Assembly (NCBI GenBank): GCA_949825065.1
Contig: OX463854.1
Location: forward strand, 20,052,907 to 20,116,906
Length of the DNA: 64,000 nucleotides
From: Odontocerum albicorne
Taxonomy: Eukaryota > Arthropoda > Insecta > Trichoptera > Odontoceridae
Direction of reading: 5' to 3'
Shown: piece by piece, positions 26,801 through 34,113 of the stretch
Numbering within the stretch: the stretch's first letter is position 1
Layout of the letters: every line of letters begins with the position of its first letter
The notes under the pieces: model-generated
What the model saw: the letters and a program-made list of their open reading frames with translations, nothing else
What the model was told of the DNA's origin: nothing
Database searches by the model: none
Program-made: the position numbers and the translations under genes

Positions 26801-29800
26801 CCATCCATTCTTTAACTACACGTAATTCTTCATTAGCCTTTGAGAATACATCATCCCATGTTCGGCCCTCGAATAGAAGAACCATGTAGTCCACAAAAGT
26901 AATAATCTTACCCCTGATAGAAAGATTACACAACTGATTGACATATATCAGGAACAATATAGGTCCCAGAACACTACCTTGAGGTACTCCGAATCTCACA
27001 AAAAGATAAGTATGAAGAGAACCAACTAGAAGAGCGCCTACATATGCCCACCTCCATCAATCTGGTTAGTAATATTCGATGAGACTATCAAAAGCCTTTG
27101 CAAGGTCCAAAAAAACTGCCAAACATGCTTTCTTATTATCCAAAGTGGTGGTAACGCTGTTTACTAGACTAAGCAAAGCAGTTTCAGTTCCCACATTCCT
27201 TTGGAACCCAAACTGATTAGGAGAGATAATGTTGTGCATATTTAAACATTTCATCAGTCGGTCCTTCACTATTTTCTCAATAATTTTTGAGAGAATGCTC
27301 AGTAGAGATATGGGTCTATAATTTTTTAAGTCCTCCATTGAGCCTCCCTTGTGTATTGGGACAATATGCGAACGTTTTAATTCAGTTGGGAAAGTCACAC
27401 CTCTAAAACTCAAATTTATTACATGTTTCAGTGGTAGTGCTATAAATCTTTGAGTGTGTTTTACCAGTGCAGATGTAATCTGATCAGGCCCCGGGGTGCT
27501 ACTTGCCTTAAGTGTGTTAATAGTAGCTAGAACTTCTTTTTCCGACGTTGGCGTCAGATAAAAGGTATATTCGGGTACTTTTAAAGAATGAAGAATAGCG
27601 TCATTCAATGACTGTTCAGTTGTTTCGTTCCTATCAAGTATGTTACGTGAGAGATTATTGCCTACATTGGCGAAATATTCGTTAATGCCACTACAAAACT
27701 TCTGTGGTTCCTGTGTCAATGATATTTTTGTGCCATCAATGTTTAATGTATATTATAAATCATCAATGTTTAATGTATATTATAATGTTTATTATAAATC
27801 AATCATTATACTTCCAATTATAATTATATAAATCCAAACAATTACTTCAAAAATAATCAGTGAGAAAAACGTAGCTGCCTTATTTCATCAATAAATTTTT
27901 CATATCAAGCTGCATGCTTGTTGTTCACATCCTTAATATCTCTTCCAAATGGGTATCAGTTAATCTTGATCTTGTTGGGTTATGGTGGTTTTCATTAAGA
28001 ATGTCTGTTTGCATATATAAAGTAAGCATTTTCAACCAAATATAAGCATTTTCGTTGCTAATACTTTCAAATTAATGTCTTCAGTAAGATGCAGACAAAA
28101 GCCTAGTTTACTGAGGACACGACAAATGAAAGGCAATAAATCTAGATCCATATAAATTGAGTTAACACTTTAAATTACCTGTTTTTATTTTGTTGTATGT
28201 CTTGTTTTTCATACAACTATGTATTCATACTTTTCATGTAAGTAAATATTTTTTAATGTCCAAAGTTGGAAGATTGAGATGAAATTTGTCATATAAATTT
28301 TAAGGAATAATGCACATCGATTTATTTTTATAAATTGTGAAATAATATTTTATTTTCCACTCTCAAATAAAGATGCAACATTAAGTTTTTACTTTTCTTT
28401 CCTTGATGTTCACAAATTTAAGTATAATTATATAAAATATATATTTATCTCTTCAAAATAAATCATTTTATGCTACACAATTTTATTTTAATTAATAAGA
28501 GATTTGCTAATTAATGAGAAAATTTTCACCATAGGAAATTTTACTAATAGTTAAATTCTAGAAACGTTTCAGAAAGAGGCATATCAAAATACTAAATTTA
28601 TAGCAAAATAATTAATACGAAATAATAAGTGCTATAGTATGAATTTTGCCCACGATGCCGTGTGACATCACGCTATATGCCCTCGTAGACCAAAAAAATG
28701 AGCAGAAGTTTGATCATACCTGATATAGACAAAAAGTCTTTGTCTTCCATCGTAACATTTTGGTTTTGTTTTTCAAGAAATATGAATAAAACACATTTTT
28801 GTTCAATTCTTATTACAGTATGCAATTGGAAAGAATTCACACTTTTCACTGTTGAAACATACCAGATGATCATTAAAAATGTTTAAAACAACCATCACTG
28901 TAGCTCATCACTGTAGTTCATCACTTATACTGCTTTATATACATACATATATGACTGAGATCCCACCAAACTGTGTCAGTCATAAGAAATCTTGGGAACA
29001 GAAACTGCACAATGACATCCATGATCATACAGCCGTTACAATAATATGCTTTATATTACAATAAATACACTTTGTATTCCACCAATACTCGTTGTATTAC
29101 AAGTCAACTAGTTTCAAAGCCTACAGGCTTCTTCATCAGGACTGAAGAGATTACAATATTTTCTTGTTAGATCTATCCAAGTGATATTTACAATTTATAA
29201 CTATTATGATAAAAATACCAATCCAGGCATTTACAAGCGTAATTGCTATGTTACTCATTTTTTTACACCGAAAAATCTTCTGGAAGATTCAAAATACAAA
29301 TTACGAAACATTTAAGTTAAAAATAATATTCTTCAGTCCTGATGACGAAACCTGCAGGCTTTGAAACTAGCTAACTCGTAACATAACAAGTGTTTAGTGT
29401 AATTAAATATACATTGTTACCACAAAGTGAAGCTGTTCAACAAAGTATTTTGTTTGAAAAGTGGAAATGTTTATACGTATATTTAATTATGAAATGAACT
29501 TTAATATACATTTACAGAAGCGGTGAAATCAACCAAACAGACAAAGAGTCAGAGAGGTATGTCCGACCAATATCCATGGGGAAAAGCAAACAGAGTATAT
29601 TCCCAGTACAGCAAAATCTCTATATCAGCCAACCAGCGTCCATGACGGGATACTCCAATAGTCAAAACAGTTTGCATCTCTCCTTCACAACTGGATCCAT
29701 TAACCAATACCTCATGAATTCTAACAATTCCACAATCATGAATGATAGTTCTTTTATAATGTATCCAAAGAATCATATCGAAGGAAGAATCTTAAATGGT

Positions 29801-29893
29801 AATTCACCAAACGGAACATCAGTTAACAATAAACTCGGAAGTCCTCGATGTAAGTCACCTCAGTCGCCCATAATGTGTGCCGCAATACATTAG
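2663..29893 (+). CDS. tor: Receptor tyrosine kinase, probably Torso (12 exons, 5' end missing)
   Basis: Twelve exons joined by GT-AG introns give one open frame of 836 residues ending in TAG. By family knowledge Torso is a cell-surface kinase that binds Trunk or PTTH and signals through Ras/ERK. Visible order: fibronectin-III-like ectodomain (residues 1 to about 260), membrane span 271-293, basic stop-transfer stretch, glycine loop GEGAFG (349-354), VAVK lysine 371, alpha-C Glu 388, insert of about 85 residues (432-519), HRD with Asp 545, DFG with Asp 563, activation-loop tyrosines 571 and 576, then a Ser/Asn-rich tail. A split kinase combined with fibronectin-III rather than Ig domains favours Torso over PVR or FGFR; the assignment is an inference. 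The signal peptide and first ectodomain residues are not seen and must lie upstream. Exons are GC-richer than the introns, which are full of transposons. Exon spans: 2663-2891, 3892-3962, 6963-7128, 8902-9080, 10715-10841, 13232-13389, 14144-14336, 18234-18405, 18964-19482, 22199-22336, 25155-25337, 29518-29893. Confidence 0.78.
2925..3785 (+). repeat. Three and a half tandem copies of a LINE 3' end
   Basis: Four starts of one unit (near 2930, 3200, 3470 and 3730; period about 260-270 bp) share ctcgttagattaacttctg, then gaattttgatattcag. Each full unit ends in a frame like [20 protein letters not shown], the closing motif of many insect non-LTR elements. The array lies in the first Torso intron seen. 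Confidence 0.7.
3892..3962 (+). CDS. tor: Torso exon: short ectodomain exon
   Basis: 71 nt between ttttcag and gtgagt. It completes the split Asp codon of the previous exon and reads [20 protein letters not shown] then PIV. Phases match on both sides (1 to 0). It is too short to stand alone, so support comes from phase and splice sites. Confidence 0.72.
4018..4095 (+). repeat. Possible tRNA-derived SINE head
   Basis: ccatagtctaacggtta resembles an A box, and agattcacttccg a weak B box about 45 nt later. Confidence 0.3.
4870..5610 (+). repeat. 40-bp minisatellite (about 11 units), split by a transposon
   Basis: Unit of about 40 bp (tgatctaacgtgttgatagt then aaattgcatacgtaaaaata) repeated with a few substitutions per unit. 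The array is interrupted at 5011-5297 by a hAT-type MITE and then resumes. It lies in a Torso intron. Confidence 0.9.
5011..5297. mobile_element. hAT-type MITE with 8-bp target duplication
   Basis: 287 bp with termini CAGGGCTTCTTAAACT and, inverted, CAGGCCTTCTTAAACT (one mismatch in 16). Perfect 8-bp duplication ATCTAACG at 5003-5010 and 5298-5305. It has no coding capacity. TIRs starting CAGG together with an 8-bp TSD are diagnostic of hAT. Confidence 0.9.
5611..6962. other. Torso intron DNA without a recognised gene
   Basis: Short chance reading frames only. The 5640-6080 stretch is less AT-rich and looks like old repeat DNA, but I cannot name it. Confidence 0.4.
6963..7128 (+). CDS. tor: Torso exon: ectodomain with paired cysteines
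   Basis: Acceptor gtttgttacag; reads [20 protein letters not shown] through SLEVC. The [10 protein letters not shown] pattern is a fibronectin-III F-strand. Two donors are possible: gtatgc at 7122 (phase 0) and gtcagt at 7129 (phase 1). Only the second keeps the next exon in frame (a Leu codon then PPKPTG), so 7128 was chosen. Confidence 0.75.
7270..7650 (+). pseudogene. RTE-type LINE C-terminal fragment
   Basis: Reads [34 protein letters not shown] and [11 protein letters not shown] in broken frames, the standard RTE tail (KI-W-DRV-N-EVL, then LGH, then G--SWL-NLR). It is homologous to the copy at 45.75-46.1 kb. Confidence 0.75.
7690..8160 (-). pseudogene. LINE fragment, antisense to Torso
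   Basis: The minus strand gives [19 protein letters not shown] and KMETFEMWC with interspersed stops, resembling the post-RT region (ESWT--K---KI-AFEMWC) of RTE-like elements. Confidence 0.5.
8200..8737. mobile_element. Possible hAT-type nonautonomous element
   Basis: Ends CAGTGGCCTTCAAACTG and, inverted, CAGTGATATTCAAAGTG, imperfect TIRs of hAT type. No clear 8-bp duplication remains and no coding sequence is seen. Confidence 0.4.
8902..9080 (+). CDS. tor: Torso exon: fibronectin-III domain start
   Basis: 179 nt from ttgcag to gtaagc. It begins with the classic domain-linker [14 protein letters not shown], followed by VKWDKP, the conserved tryptophan strand of a fibronectin-III domain. It ends in phase 0. 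A LINE fragment begins about 45 nt after the donor. Confidence 0.8.
9125..9340 (+). pseudogene. LINE C-terminal zinc-knuckle-like fragment
   Basis: One frame reads [17 protein letters not shown] then TEDL, the end motif of jockey/R1-group LINEs (C-C-----T--HLL-CP). The upstream frame is broken. It lies just after a Torso donor site. Confidence 0.6.
9630..9666. repeat. Perfect hairpin in a Torso intron
   Basis: 14-bp arms (atgacacgagcata and its complement) around a 9-nt loop. Confidence 0.7.
9930..10165 (-). pseudogene. LINE fragment, minus strand, decayed
   Basis: Pyrimidine-rich on plus, with blocks resembling the repeats at 13.4, 23.3 and 40.4 kb (tttgttaaatcattcatctt, atatccaaaccaccttaatg). 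No frame survives. Confidence 0.35.
10210..10330 (+). repeat. Degraded tRNA-SINE head
   Basis: gctagttgataat occurs twice, followed by a B-box-like gggctagattct. Related in its A-box region to the SINE at 32.0 kb. Confidence 0.3.
10613..10680. mobile_element. 68-bp hairpin MITE next to a Torso exon
   Basis: CAGTAGAATCTCTTTCAAG and its inverted copy enclose about 30 nt. TA dinucleotides flank both ends (10611-10612, 10681-10682), as expected for a Tc1/mariner or pogo-type target site. Confidence 0.75.
10715..10841 (+). CDS. tor: Torso exon: end of membrane-proximal fibronectin-III domain
   Basis: 127 nt between ctttttag and ggtgat, phase 0 to 1. [16 protein letters not shown] is the typical F-G strand ending of a fibronectin-III domain. 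A 68-bp hairpin transposon lies only about 33 nt upstream of the acceptor. Confidence 0.8.
11225..12260 (-). pseudogene. RTE-type LINE 5' region and endonuclease fragment
   Basis: Positions 11932-11507 stay open for 141 codons and read [40 protein letters not shown] and [10 protein letters not shown], an apurinic-type endonuclease N-terminus often annotated in insects as craniofacial-development-protein-2-like. The frame breaks after [11 protein letters not shown] and continues as decayed sequence to about 11225. Upstream DNA to about 12260 may be its 5' UTR. Confidence 0.75.
12638..12938. mobile_element. hAT-type MITE with 8-bp target duplication
   Basis: 301 bp with 13-bp perfect TIRs (CAGTGCTTCCCAA) and perfect 8-bp duplication TCTTAGAG at 12630-12637 and 12939-12946. 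It contains a poly-C run. Different family from the one at 5.0 kb. Confidence 0.9.
13232..13389 (+). CDS. tor: Torso exon: transmembrane segment
   Basis: 158 nt between aatgcag and gtaaaa. After [12 protein letters not shown] come about 23 hydrophobic residues ([20 protein letters not shown] and on), then the basic cluster [14 protein letters not shown], as expected for a type I receptor. Phase 1 to 0. Confidence 0.88.
13435..13745 (-). pseudogene. LINE C-terminal fragment, minus strand
   Basis: Minus strand near 13740-13690 reads [13 protein letters not shown], a hallmark of LINE C-termini, followed by a decayed basic stretch. Shares ctttccctcagt and flanks with 23.4 kb. Confidence 0.6.
14144..14336 (+). 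CDS. tor: Torso exon: kinase glycine loop and ATP lysine
   Basis: 193 nt between tttccag and ggttag. It carries the juxtamembrane region, then [14 protein letters not shown] and VAVKMLKG, kinase subdomains I and II. Phase 0 to 1. The following intron is about 3.9 kb and holds a deleted mariner. Confidence 0.9.
14337..16140. other. AT-rich Torso intron, nothing recognised
   Basis: No coding, RNA or clear repeat signal. A self-complementary aagacaatattgtctt core at about 15748 recurs at about 22797. Confidence 0.4.
16147..16753 (-). mobile_element. Internally deleted mariner
   Basis: 607 bp bounded by TA, with imperfect TIRs (TTGGGTTGTGCAGAAAG and, inverted, ATAGGTTGTCCAGAAAG). The minus strand carries mariner remnants ([14 protein letters not shown], a decayed HQDNA block, and [16 protein letters not shown]). 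Most of the transposase is gone. Confidence 0.7.
18234..18405 (+). CDS. tor: Torso exon: kinase alpha-C helix to hinge
   Basis: 172 nt between tttacag and gttaaa. FRQEMDMM carries the alpha-C glutamate; [12 protein letters not shown] and [15 protein letters not shown] are subdomains IV-V and the hinge. It ends in phase 2, at the point where the kinase insert begins. Confidence 0.9.
18964..19482 (+). CDS. tor: Torso exon: kinase insert plus catalytic and activation loops
   Basis: 519 nt between tctttag and gtaaga. The first ~85 codons are a polar kinase insert with candidate phospho-tyrosine sites (KYAEL, KLYEL). Then come [32 protein letters not shown] and [11 protein letters not shown], i.e. 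the catalytic loop, DFG and P+1 loop. All catalytic residues are present, so the kinase looks active. Confidence 0.92.
19873..20990. mobile_element. Rearranged mariner with two inverted 5' halves
   Basis: The left arm (about 19873-20310) and right arm (about 20561-20990) are inverted copies carrying the same TIR region (gtgttaacat...agttgtgtccg) and mariner N-terminus ([19 protein letters not shown]). The 250-bp centre, found once, continues the left copy ([17 protein letters not shown]). Both frames are broken: a TAA follows EDAMN on the left, and the right copy switches strand after HEDP. Confidence 0.8.
20197..20595 (+). pseudogene. Mariner transposase remnant
   Basis: Reads [35 protein letters not shown] and [17 protein letters not shown]. 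This is the helix-turn-helix and first catalytic Asp (TGDEKW) of mariner; the rest of the catalytic domain is missing. Start and stop are accidental. Confidence 0.75.
21689..21924. mobile_element. piggyBac-type MITE (TTAA target)
   Basis: 236 bp between TTAA at 21685-21688 and 21925-21928, with TIRs CTCTTTTAATCCCA and, inverted, TCCTTTTAATCCCA. It contains GC-rich near-palindromes at 21704-21722 (GGGGCTGATCATCAGCCCC) and 21754-21768 (GGCCGATCATCGGCC). No coding sequence. Confidence 0.75.
22199..22336 (+). CDS. tor: Torso exon: kinase C-lobe (subdomain IX-X)
   Basis: 138 nt between atttcag and gtaagt. [20 protein letters not shown] is the standard receptor tyrosine kinase alpha-F motif, followed by [14 protein letters not shown]. 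Phase 2 on both sides. Confidence 0.92.
22740..23070. repeat. Unclassified interspersed repeat
   Basis: The attaccagaccttttcgggtaccat block at 22990 recurs at 12370 (attaccagactgg...cgggtaccat). Nearby aactaatccgaaaccca resembles 17210. The repeat class is unknown; it could be a LINE 5' UTR or a SINE body. Confidence 0.4.
23325..23930 (-). pseudogene. LINE C-terminal region, minus strand, interrupted by a SINE
   Basis: Related to 13.4 kb: cttaactttccctcagttaaaatttc to the left and cagtccactttttcctcggtctgccc to the right are contiguous in the other copy. The 23840-23930 part, read on minus, includes the STL-YGS-W type motif of LINE C-termini. Confidence 0.55.
23470..23668 (-). mobile_element. 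tRNA-derived SINE inserted in a LINE
   Basis: On minus: a tRNA-like head with perfect B box GGTTCGAACCC and an A-box-like gataacgcact about 35 nt before it, then a body (cacttcttccgcctagtgtt and on) and an A-rich tail at 23470-23480. Confidence 0.75.
24032..24249. mobile_element. MITE copy 2 (60-bp TIRs)
   Basis: About 218 bp with nearly perfect 60-bp inverted ends (tagttcggaaattctaggat and on). The flanks suggest a TA target. The core gtaatgtatttacctaaatg to acatcgttac is AT-rich. No coding sequence. Confidence 0.85.
24341..24497. mobile_element. MITE copy 3, lacking its left TIR
   Basis: About 157 bp nearly identical to the right three quarters of copy 2 (aatgtatttacctaaataac to aatttccgaactata), in the same orientation 90 bp downstream. 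The left 60-bp TIR is absent. Confidence 0.85.
24962..25050 (-). repeat. tRNA-like SINE head
   Basis: On minus: gtggttagcatt (A-box-like) and GGTTCGAATCC (perfect B box) about 40 nt later. A related degraded block (agtgaatcctctgggaacct) at 24789 suggests a second copy. Confidence 0.5.
25155..25337 (+). CDS. tor: Torso exon: kinase C-lobe end (subdomain XI)
   Basis: 183 nt between ttccag and gtaaat. [19 protein letters not shown] is subdomain XI with the conserved arginine. After LDKLLDGV the frame runs into [10 protein letters not shown], a post-kinase tail. Phase 2 on both sides. Confidence 0.9.
26043..26999 (-). pseudogene. LINE reverse transcriptase, C-terminal half
   Basis: 318 codons open: [20 protein letters not shown] (RT motif B), then [11 protein letters not shown] where the family has FADD, so the catalytic aspartate pair is damaged. 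[25 protein letters not shown] and the thumb follow. About 15-20 codons and the frame are lost between the two halves. Confidence 0.8.
27066..27719 (-). pseudogene. LINE reverse transcriptase, N-terminal half
   Basis: 217 codons open: [56 protein letters not shown] and [10 protein letters not shown] are RT motifs 0-3 (A box AKAFD). The frame is lost just after motif A. Closest in style to jockey/CR1-group LINEs. Confidence 0.8.
27733..27805. repeat. Short tandem duplication
   Basis: atcaatgtttaatgtatatt is repeated about 24-28 bp apart, followed by a third partial unit, at the broken 5' end of the LINE. Confidence 0.6.
28090..28215 (+). repeat. LINE 3' end in the opposite orientation
   Basis: aaagcctagtttactgaggacacgacaaatgaaaggcaa matches, as an inverted copy, about 85 bp of the 3' UTR of the minus-strand LINE (25640-25715). 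It is a separate 3'-only fragment on plus. Confidence 0.75.
28216..29080. other. AT-rich intron DNA, nothing recognised
   Basis: No gene or clear repeat. Confidence 0.35.
29095..29395. repeat. Inverted-repeat element with Penelope-like ends
   Basis: actagtttcaaagcctacag...cttcatcaggactgaagag at the left is repeated inverted at 29331-29380. The sequence style (gtttcaaagc...catcaggactgaag) resembles Penelope-like element termini. No coding seen. Confidence 0.5.
29518..29893 (+). CDS. tor: Torso last exon: cytoplasmic tail and stop
   Basis: Acceptor atttacag; 125 codons to TAG at 29891-29893. The tail is rich in Ser, Asn, Gln and Pro, as expected for a disordered receptor tail. It contains a YxN motif (GYSNSQN, about residue 756), a possible Grb2/Drk SH2 site by family knowledge. 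It is assigned by phase and strand; the low-complexity sequence gives no homology on its own. Confidence 0.75.
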
Positions 29894-30051
29894 CTGGCTT
29901 TATTCATTTTATTATTACTAATTTGAGACTTACATTATATCATTTTTACAGAAAATATTGTGACGTTGATACCACTGCAATGTCAATAACTTTTAAGAAT
30001 TCTACAATAACATAATTAATTATGTTTTGTGTTGCAATTTTTTAAATGATA

Positions 30052-30057
30052 AATAAA
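30052..30057 (+). terminator. Candidate poly(A) signal for Torso
   Basis: AATAAA about 160 nt after the stop codon, in AT-rich DNA. Other AATAAA matches are common in this window, so it is only the nearest good candidate. Confidence 0.35.
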
Positions 30058-30123
30058 TATATATATTAAAATAATGTGCTCTCACACATGAATGTGTATT
30101 GAAATAGAAAAATGCTTTGTAAC

Positions 30124-30265
30124 ATGGCTGGATTCCCCTTAACCTATCAACCACAAATAAAAAAGATGCAGGCAGGCTACCTAATGGTTGGTTCATTGAT
30201 GACCCAAAAGAATTCCGTGAACAGCTCGCAATACATACTGTGAATAAGTGAGAATCCAGCCTTTA
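30124..30265. repeat. Possible MITE with ggctggattc ends
   Basis: ggctggattcccctt at the left and gagaatccagcc at the right are inverted. The same terminal motif bounds the element at 49.83 kb. Confidence 0.4.
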
Positions 30266-30269
30266 TTTC

Positions 30270-32020
30270 AAGATTTACTGTAAAATGAAATCAAACCGAT
30301 TTTGAAGAATGTAATTAAAATAAAAAACTTCAAATGCACAAATTTTCAATGATTGTAAACTTAGTTTTTATTACTATAATATATATTATTTGCTTTATAT
30401 TTGTTTATTAAGATCAACAGTTTTAGGCACTTTTTTAACATCATTCCAGCTTAAAATTGTACTGCAATAACATTGAAAATAACTTTTTTCTGTGTTGAAT
30501 TCTTAAAAAAACATGAACAATGCACAAAAGAAACATGACTGATTGCTCTTCCTGAAGAATATTAATATATTAAAAATTATAATAAATAGATTATTTAAAC
30601 CCTAGTGTTGCTAGCACTGAGCTACCATGTCTCGAGCTAACAAGTGTCAAGGCGAGTCAAGTAACAAGAATCTGGCTCGTCTAGTATTAAGAAAGTAATT
30701 CAAAAAGTTGTGTAGCACGTGTATTTGACTTCCCTGTTATTTACAAATGGACACACATGTAGCTTGAACAAGCATATCACTTATCAATTGAAAGGAAAAT
30801 CATTGCAATATAGTTTTCACATAAAATGTAGACAAAATGTCACATTAAAAATTATCTCATTCCAAATGTCAAATTGTTTATTGCAATGGTCTATACAAAA
30901 AAAACAGCAATTCTTGTAAGTCTCTTAAAAATGAATGTTGTGTCAATTGAAAATATTTAACTTAAAAAGTTTGGGAAAAACTGTTTATAAATTATTATTA
31001 TTAGAAGTAGTTTTACGTCTGAAATATTAAATTAAAATATGAAGCATGTCAAGAGTACACGAATTATTATTTATATTTTTGTGATATTTACAAACAGAAA
31101 TAATTTGAAAATATAAACTCCATGGTTTTTGAAACAGATTTAAATTATTATCAATTCATTATTGGCATTGACATCATTCCATCTAAAAGTAATTCTTAGC
31201 TGGTTGGTTGGAGGTTGTAATATATCAAAACAGCTCTATAAAAGTTGTGTATTTGCTGTTATGATGTTGTAAAATATATATTTATCAAAGTTATCACCAT
31301 TAAATTGATTCATATTATTCCGGAATTAAATAATCATTCTTTCATATTATAAAATTATATGCATTGTTTTTGTTATACTTATACAAAAAGCTTCATATTT
31401 GAAAATAAATACTTTTTAGATGTCAATAAAATATTAAACATATTTTCAACATTGAAAAAATTACTTCTTCAGAAATTTATGAGGATAAATCAAAAATCAT
31501 CTATAACTCAATTCGTATTTATCTTTTTTATTAACAAATGTAACATAAAAAAATATTTGTAAATAAAACAGTGTTACATTGAAAAGAAACTTATGTTTCC
31601 TTCAAATGTTTATAAGATTGAATTTAAAGATAAATTACACATCATTTGTGACTTACTTATATGCCAATTATTTTGAAAAAAATTAGATATATTTTAAATA
31701 TTCTCAATATATTTCAACATGTATTACAGGGTTTTACAATAAAATTTAGTTACATAATTAAGAAATTTAGTTGTTTCCAAGGGAGAGCTAGTAAAAAACT
31801 AAGGCATTCAGAAAAGCATGTGATATCTACCACCATGAATTTGATTTGCAGTGTGTAAAAATCAAATATTTACCTTAATTATTAACTGAAGAGCTACTAA
31901 ACAAAAAGACAATATAGGTTAAAATACATTAGCAAATTAACAAATATTGTCATCTTTAACTAATTAAGTAATTGATTAACATTTTGAAAAAAAAAATACT
32001 AATTTGTGTATGAATATAAA
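30270..32020. other. AT-rich intergenic DNA downstream of Torso
   Basis: Only short chance frames; no gene, RNA or transposon recognised. Confidence 0.4.
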
Positions 32021-32026
32021 TATACC

Positions 32027-32222
32027 TCTGTGGCCTAGTTGGTAAGATGCCTATCTGCTGACCTGGAGGTTGCGGGTTTGATTCCCGCTGGAATCCAGGT
32101 TTAAAAAAAATCAGTTTTCAGTCTGGCATTCACACAAGGTATAAACATCTTTCTGGTTGATTGGAAGAAATTGCCACATGACAATAATCTCACAAGATTG
32201 TATTGTATACAAAAAAAGTATA
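32027..32222 (+). mobile_element. tRNA-derived SINE, family A copy 1
   Basis: A box TGGCCTAGTTGG and B box GGTTTGATTCC are tRNA-like and correctly spaced. The body ends in ggttgattggaagaaattgccacatg. A Tc1-like element abuts its 3' end. Confidence 0.75.
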
Positions 32223-32224
32223 TA

Positions 32225-33525
32225 CAGGGTGTGCCAAAAGGATGTTGAATATGAAATTTAAAAAAAACTATGTAACATACATTTTTTATTAGTATTATAA
32301 AAAACAAAAATCTTGGAATTTTTACGTCTTAAAAATAATGTTGTTTAAATGACGTCCCTCGGCTGCTTGGCACTCTTGAAACGGAAGTCACAGGTTTTGG
32401 AAAATTCGGCGAAACGTTATTCTCGGTATATTGTTAATTTCCCGGATAATGTTCCTTTTGAGCTGTCCCAAATCTCTCGGATTATTCTCGTAGACCACCG
32501 ATTTAAAGTAGCTCCATAGAAAAAAATCACATGGAGTTAGATCGGGGCTGCGTGGAGGTCATTCGATATCCCCCCTTTTCGAACTGAGTTTTCCCGGGAA
32601 CATTTCTTTCAACAGGTCTATGGACACCCTAGCAGTATGACATGCGGCACCATCTTGTTGGAACCATATCCTCGAGGTATTGCCTTGAAATTCTTGCAAG
32701 GCTGGGACCATGAACTCTCTTATCATGTCGCAATAATTGTGAGCTCTCGCCATCATCGTGCGCCCTCTTTCATCTTCGAAAAAGTATGGCCCGACAATAC
32801 CGGTTGCCGATATTGCAGCCCACACGGCAAGTTTGCGGCTGTGATGTGGAAGTTCATACAGGTGGTGGGGATTGGTCTCGGACCAGAATCGACAATTTTG
32901 TTTATTGACGTGACCATTAAGATGGAAATTCACCTCGTCACTTAATATCACGTTACAAAAATTGTCGAACCGGTCGAGCATCAGATTAATAAAGTTAAGT
33001 CGGTTATTGGCATCATCTGGTTTTAATTTTTGGACAATCTGGATCTTGTAAGCCTTAAGATGCAAATCACGCTTCAAAATTCGTTGTAAAGTTGTACTCT
33101 TGATGTCCAAAGCCTGGCTTCTCTTACGAGTCGATTGTTGCATATTTTGTTGAACTGAAACACGAACTCGCTCCACAATGTTGGGCGTTCTCGCAGAGAT
33201 CGGACGACCGCGATCAATTATTGTTATTGTCGACCCAGTTGTTTCGAACATTCTAATCCATTTGCGATCATATTGGCTCTTGGAGCCTCATGTATGTCCC
33301 GCAAACCGTGTTGCTGTCGGTACAACCGTCGTGCAGTAATCACAGATTTATTGTTTTCATAATACGCGCAGACACAAAATGCGCGCTGCGCTCCCGTTGT
33401 CGGATCCATGGTGACTAAATTTCCAAGAAGCGATGCGTTGAGCAATATACCGCCCCGCCTCCCTGTGCCGCGCGTTTCCGAAATATTAAGGATGCAAATC
33501 GCCAACACCCTTATGGTCTACCCTG
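32225..33525 (-). mobile_element. Tc1/mariner-superfamily element A
   Basis: Ends CAGGGTGTGCCAAAAGGATG and, inverted, CAGGGTAGACCATAAGGGTG, with TA just outside on the left. It carries a decayed transposase on minus. Confidence 0.75.
32440..33410 (-). pseudogene. Transposase of element A (Tc1/mariner superfamily), broken
   Basis: Pieces in order: TTGAQRAFCVCAYYENNKSV (helix-turn-helix start), then from 33251 an open 230 codons with RVRVSVQQNMQQSTRKRSQA, ILSDEVNFHLNGHVNKQN, WAAISATGIVGPYFFED and WFQQDGAACHTA (second catalytic Asp), ending at a TGA that replaces the Trp of GDIEW. After the stop PPRSPDLTPCDFFLW continues with the third Asp. One frameshift and one stop make it inactive. Confidence 0.8.
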
Positions 33526-33542
33526 TGTAATACTATATATAT

Positions 33543-33594
33543 ACTATGCCATCCATACACATAAATATTATGTATGTGTATGGATGGCATAGTC
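33543..33594. repeat. Perfect hairpin between two elements
   Basis: About 21-bp arms (actatgccatccatacacat and its complement), loop about 10 nt. It sits exactly between Tc1-like element A and the LINE. Confidence 0.75.
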
Positions 33595-34113
33595 AGGCGC
33601 TTTATAAAATCAAATTTAAATGCTTCAGCCATCTTTTGGCTTCGTTCATCAGTTTGTTTATATCCTCCATCACTCCGTGGAACCTGTGTTTAGGGTATTC
33701 TCTTATAATGTGGTGTAGGGTCTGAGCCGCAGCACTGCAGTCACAACTGGGATCATCGATGTAACCCCATCTGTGGTGCTCGACTGCAGTCTGTTCAAAC
33801 ACGGTTCAATGTTGCCCACTCTTTGCGGTCCAGCTCAAAGCCGGCGACCCTCTTAGATGGTTCCGCAATTAGGTATTTATTTTTTGTGTCCCCATTTCTC
33901 AATTCCTCTGTCTAGACCTGTTCGACCGTGAAACCATTGCTCTCTAAGGCCTGTGCTCTGGCCCAGAAGGGTTTTCTTGATTTGGGCCTAGTATGTGGGG
34001 TATTCAAGGGCCAAGTTTAAAAGAGAGGTGTTGTTCTTTGCCCTTGTCCATTCTCTTACTGTAGATGCATTCCTACAAATGTGGGGAGGAGCTATGTTGG
34101 TCAGTACGGGTAG

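Larger units (their letters stand above)
25559..27730 (-). mobile_element. Non-LTR retrotransposon (LINE), 5'-truncated, with (TAA)n-type tail
   Basis: Antisense in the last Torso intron. Reverse-transcriptase and thumb coding lie at 27719-26043. The 3' UTR runs down to a (ATT/TAA)n run at 25559-25600, which looks like the LINE tail on the minus strand. The 5' half (ORF1, endonuclease) is missing. Confidence 0.8.

Noticed and set aside
2663..29893. Alternative identity as PVR or FGFR
   Set aside because: Those receptors have Ig domains; the visible ectodomain shows fibronectin-III patterns. RET was also considered but no cadherin or Cys-rich region is seen. A tree would settle it.
32027..32100. 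Functional tRNA gene
   Set aside because: A and B boxes are present but the acceptor stem does not pair and a SINE body follows; the same body occurs at 57.3 kb.
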